NCBI GenBank assembly: GCA_017463035.1
Contig: JAFTPY010000131.1
Coordinates: forward strand, 1 to 8,421
Reading direction: 5' to 3'
From: Lachnospiraceae bacterium
GTDB lineage: Bacteria; Bacillota; Clostridia; Lachnospirales; Lachnospiraceae
DNA: 8,421 bases
Made by a program: the position numbers and the translations under genes. The notes below the pieces were generated by a model. That model was not told where the DNA came from, ran no database searches, and saw only the letters and a program-made list of their open reading frames with translations. Positions 6,578 to 8,421 of the stretch are shown piece by piece (the first letter of the stretch is position 1; each line of letters begins with the position of its first letter).

Positions 6578-7204
6578 TTAAATTCTCTCCGGAATAATCT
6601 CCAAAAAGGACTTTGTAATCTTTACACAAGTCTCATAATCCAGATGATTGGTGTTCAGGCACAAATCGTAGTTGCCTGCATCGGTCCATTCCTTACCGGT
6701 ATAATACTTATAATACGCCGCACGACGCTTGTCAATGGCAAGAATCTGCTTTTCACGCTCCTTGGCATCCCCCGGAAGCTTGCCCTCCGTACGGGCCACA
6801 CAATCCGCCAGCGGAGCATGTATGTAGAGACGTACCGCGTGAGGCAAATCTCTTAAAATATAGTCTGCACAGCGTCCTACGATAACGCACGGACCCTCTG
6901 CGGCCAAATCCTTAATGACCTTTGCCTGATAAGCAAACAGGTTGTCGTTGGATACGAACTCTTCTCTGTCCGGCGGAATCAGCTCACCGTTGTATTCTTT
7001 TCTTGCAATCTTGAACAAAAGACTCTGCTTTAATTTCTCGTCTGCCCTAGCAAACAGTTCCTCATTGATACCGCTCTCATCGGAAGCCAGACGCATCAAT
7101 TCTCTGTCGTAGTACGGGATATTAAGCTCCTTCGCCAACATCTGACCGATGGTGCGTCCGCCGCTGCCGTAGCCTCTTGCAATCGTAATCACATAATTTT
7201 TCAT
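6578..7204 (-). CDS. Cytidylate kinase-like family protein
   Basis: This 208-residue cytoplasmic P-loop protein resembles the 'cytidylate kinase-like' family rather than Cmk itself. The nucleotide-binding loop is the variant ARGYGSGGRTIG (9-20), with Arg in place of the usual Lys. GRCADYIL (110-117) and DKRRAAYYKYYTGKEW (158-173) match the lid and core motifs of this family. The product probably phosphorylates a nucleotide or a small molecule; the true substrate is not known for most members. MKNYVITIARGYGSGG at the extreme N-terminus fixes the start at 7204, with AAAGGAG close upstream. It follows livF by 19 nt on the same strand with no terminator between, so it is probably the last gene of the liv operon. 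A link to branched-chain amino acid uptake is not obvious and may be only co-expression. Confidence 0.85.
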   Translation of the reverse strand: MKNYVITIARGYGSGGRTIGQMLAKELNIPYYDRELMRLASDESGINEELFARADEKLKQSLLFKIARKEYNGELIPPDREEFVSNDNLFAYQAKVIKDLAAEGPCVIVGRCADYILRDLPHAVRLYIHAPLADCVARTEGKLPGDAKEREKQILAIDKRRAAYYKYYTGKEWTDAGNYDLCLNTNHLDYETCVKITKSFLEIIPERI

Positions 7205-7223
7205 CGCCGCTCTCCTTTCCGGA

Positions 7224-7931
7224 TTATGCTCCCAAATATGCTTTTCTTACGGAATCGTCGTTTAACAAATCCTTCGCATCCGCTGTCATTACCACCTTAC
7301 CGGTCTCCAATACATAACCGCGGTTTGCGATGGAAAGTGCCATCTGCGCATTCTGCTCTACAAGAAGAATGGTAACGCCCGCTTTATTCAACTCTACGAT
7401 AATCTTAAAAATCTCATCTACCAGAATCGGTGCCAGACCCATGGACGGCTCATCAAGCATAAGCAGTGTCGGGTTCGACATCATGGCACGTCCCATCGCC
7501 AGCATCTGCTGCTCACCGCCGGAAAGAGTCCCTGCTACCTGGGTTCTGCGCTCCTTTAAGCGCGGGAAATGTTCAAATACGATTTCTAAATTCTTATCGA
7601 TGGTATTCTTCGGCTGTGTGTAGGCACCCAGCTCCAGATTCTCCATAACGGACATCTGCAGGAATACACGACGTCCCTCCGGTACCTGTGCCAGACCTTG
7701 ACCGACAATCTTATGGGCCGGAATGTGCATCAAATCCTGACCGTTAAATACGATGGAACCGGTAGTACTCTTTAGAAGACCGGACACCGTCTGTAAAATC
7801 GTGGTCTTACCGGCTCCGTTGGCACCGATAAGAGAAATAATCTCGCCTTTTTCTACTTTAAAGCTGATATCCTTTACCGCATGAATACTGCCGTAATATA
7901 CGTTGATATTATTTACTTCAAGCATTGCCAT
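7224..7931 (-). CDS. livF: Branched-chain amino acid ABC transporter ATP-binding protein LivF
   Basis: This 235-residue ATPase would pair with LivG to power the LivH/LivM permease, importing leucine, isoleucine and valine (or related amides) delivered by a surface binding protein. All nucleotide-binding elements are present: Walker A GANGAGKTT (36-44), Q-loop AQVPEGR (81-87), signature LSGGEQQ (136-142), Walker B LLMLDEP (156-162), D-loop SMGLAP, and VEQNA (201-205), where LivF proteins carry Gln at the usual switch His. AQVPEGRRVF and the C-terminal AYLGA are also typical. Length matches the family (233-237). The start is ATG 7931, with AAGGAGG inside the end of livG 8 nt upstream; ATG 7925 (MLEVNNIN) is the alternative. 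It lies 3 nt after livG. Confidence 0.95.
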   Translation of the reverse strand: MAMLEVNNINVYYGSIHAVKDISFKVEKGEIISLIGANGAGKTTILQTVSGLLKSTTGSIVFNGQDLMHIPAHKIVGQGLAQVPEGRRVFLQMSVMENLELGAYTQPKNTIDKNLEIVFEHFPRLKERRTQVAGTLSGGEQQMLAMGRAMMSNPTLLMLDEPSMGLAPILVDEIFKIIVELNKAGVTILLVEQNAQMALSIANRGYVLETGKVVMTADAKDLLNDDSVRKAYLGA

Positions 7932-7934
7932 GGC

Positions 7935-8421
7935 CTAGTCCTCCTTCTTCTTACCGAGATATGCCTCGATTACCGTCGGATTCGCCTGAATCTCCTCCGG
8001 AGAGCCCTTTGCGATAATACGACCGAAATTCAATACCGCAATACCTTCACAAATACCCATAACCAGGTTCATATCATGCTCGATAAGGAGAATCGCAATC
8101 TGGAAGGTGTCGCGAATCTTACGGATATTCTCCATGAGTTCTGCGGTCTCGGACGGGTTCATACCCGCTGCCGGCTCATCAAGAAGCAACAACTTCGGGT
8201 TCGTAGCAAGGGCACGTACAATCTCCAAACGACGCTGTGCACCGTACGGAAGGCTGCCTGCCTTATAATCCGCCATATCCTGCATATCGAAAATAGAAAG
8301 CAACTCCAATGCCTTTTCATGAGCTTCCTTCTCGGTCTTCCAATAAGACGGAAGGCGAAGAATATTGCTGACGGTGGAACACTTTATCTGGTTATGAAGA
8401 CCGATTTTTACATTCTCTTCT
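7935..8421 (-). CDS. livG: Branched-chain amino acid ABC transporter ATP-binding protein LivG (C-terminal part)
   Basis: The last 161 residues are visible; the frame stays open to the window edge at 8420, so roughly the first 95 residues, including Walker A, lie outside. From the edge it reads EENVKIGLHNQ, the conserved segment after the Q-loop in LivG. Then come the signature LPYGAQRRLEI (LSGGQ-type, in its LivG form), Walker B LLLLDEPAAGMNP, and the switch histidine in IEHDMNLVM. It ends in VIEAYLGKKKED and TAG. It is the second ATPase of the importer and forms an operon with livF. An internal TTG at 8309 is not a start, because conserved LivG sequence continues upstream. The permease and binding-protein genes are expected beyond the right edge. 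Confidence 0.94.
   Translation of the reverse strand, partial: EENVKIGLHNQIKCSTVSNILRLPSYWKTEKEAHEKALELLSIFDMQDMADYKAGSLPYGAQRRLEIVRALATNPKLLLLDEPAAGMNPSETAELMENIRKIRDTFQIAILLIEHDMNLVMGICEGIAVLNFGRIIAKGSPEEIQANPTVIEAYLGKKKED
7940..7946 (-). promoter_or_regulatory. livF ribosome binding site inside livG
   Basis: AAGGAGG on the minus strand overlaps the last codons of livG (KKKED) and lies 8 nt before ATG 7931. This favours 7931 over 7925 as the start and indicates coupled translation of the two ATPases in similar amounts. Confidence 0.7.

Noticed and set aside
6381..6629. N-terminal extension of the lipoprotein frame by 83 codons
   Set aside because: It crosses the operon terminator and the end of the kinase gene, lacks a ribosome binding site, and would bury the signal peptide inside the protein.

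Overview
The window looks like chromosomal sequence from an anaerobic Gram-positive bacterium of the Clostridia, most likely Lachnospiraceae-like. This is inferred from strong AGGAG-type ribosome binding sites, sigmaA-like promoters, intrinsic terminators with T-tracts, a long Peptidase_M24_C-type aminopeptidase P, a DUF3810-type membrane protein and a 'cytidylate kinase-like' protein. No rRNA, tRNA, CRISPR array, transposase or phage gene was seen, and no gap between genes exceeds 300 bases. Species cannot be fixed from the sequence alone.

Layout. At the left end is a small XRE-type repressor gene (+) behind a clear sigmaA promoter and a perfect 12-bp-arm palindrome that is a good candidate operator. 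It converges on a DUF3810-like membrane protein with an HEXXH motif (-); a hairpin terminator lies between them. Divergent from that gene is a large aminopeptidase P gene (+). Every metal ligand of this enzyme is intact, but codon 45 is an in-frame TAA, so it is annotated as a probable pseudogene (or a site of sequencing error or readthrough). A strong terminator closes it.

Next is a two-gene unit (+): an ECF-type sigma factor whose stop overlaps by 4 nt the start of an uncharacterised single-pass membrane protein. The membrane protein probably has an external N-terminal domain and a 55-residue cytoplasmic tail, and it is the best candidate for the anti-sigma or sensor partner. A long two-part hairpin separates this unit from a convergent lipoprotein gene (-) with a Thr/Pro/Glu-rich linker and an Ig-like region.

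The right end is the 3' part of a branched-chain amino acid ABC transporter operon (-): livG (N-terminus outside the window), livF, then a cytidylate kinase-like gene 19 nt downstream of livF. An intrinsic terminator follows the kinase gene.

The most interesting points are the intact-but-interrupted aminopeptidase, the sigma factor with a partner of inverted topology, the palindromic operator, and the kinase-like gene attached to the liv operon. I did not find convincing evidence for an undescribed defence or mobile system.
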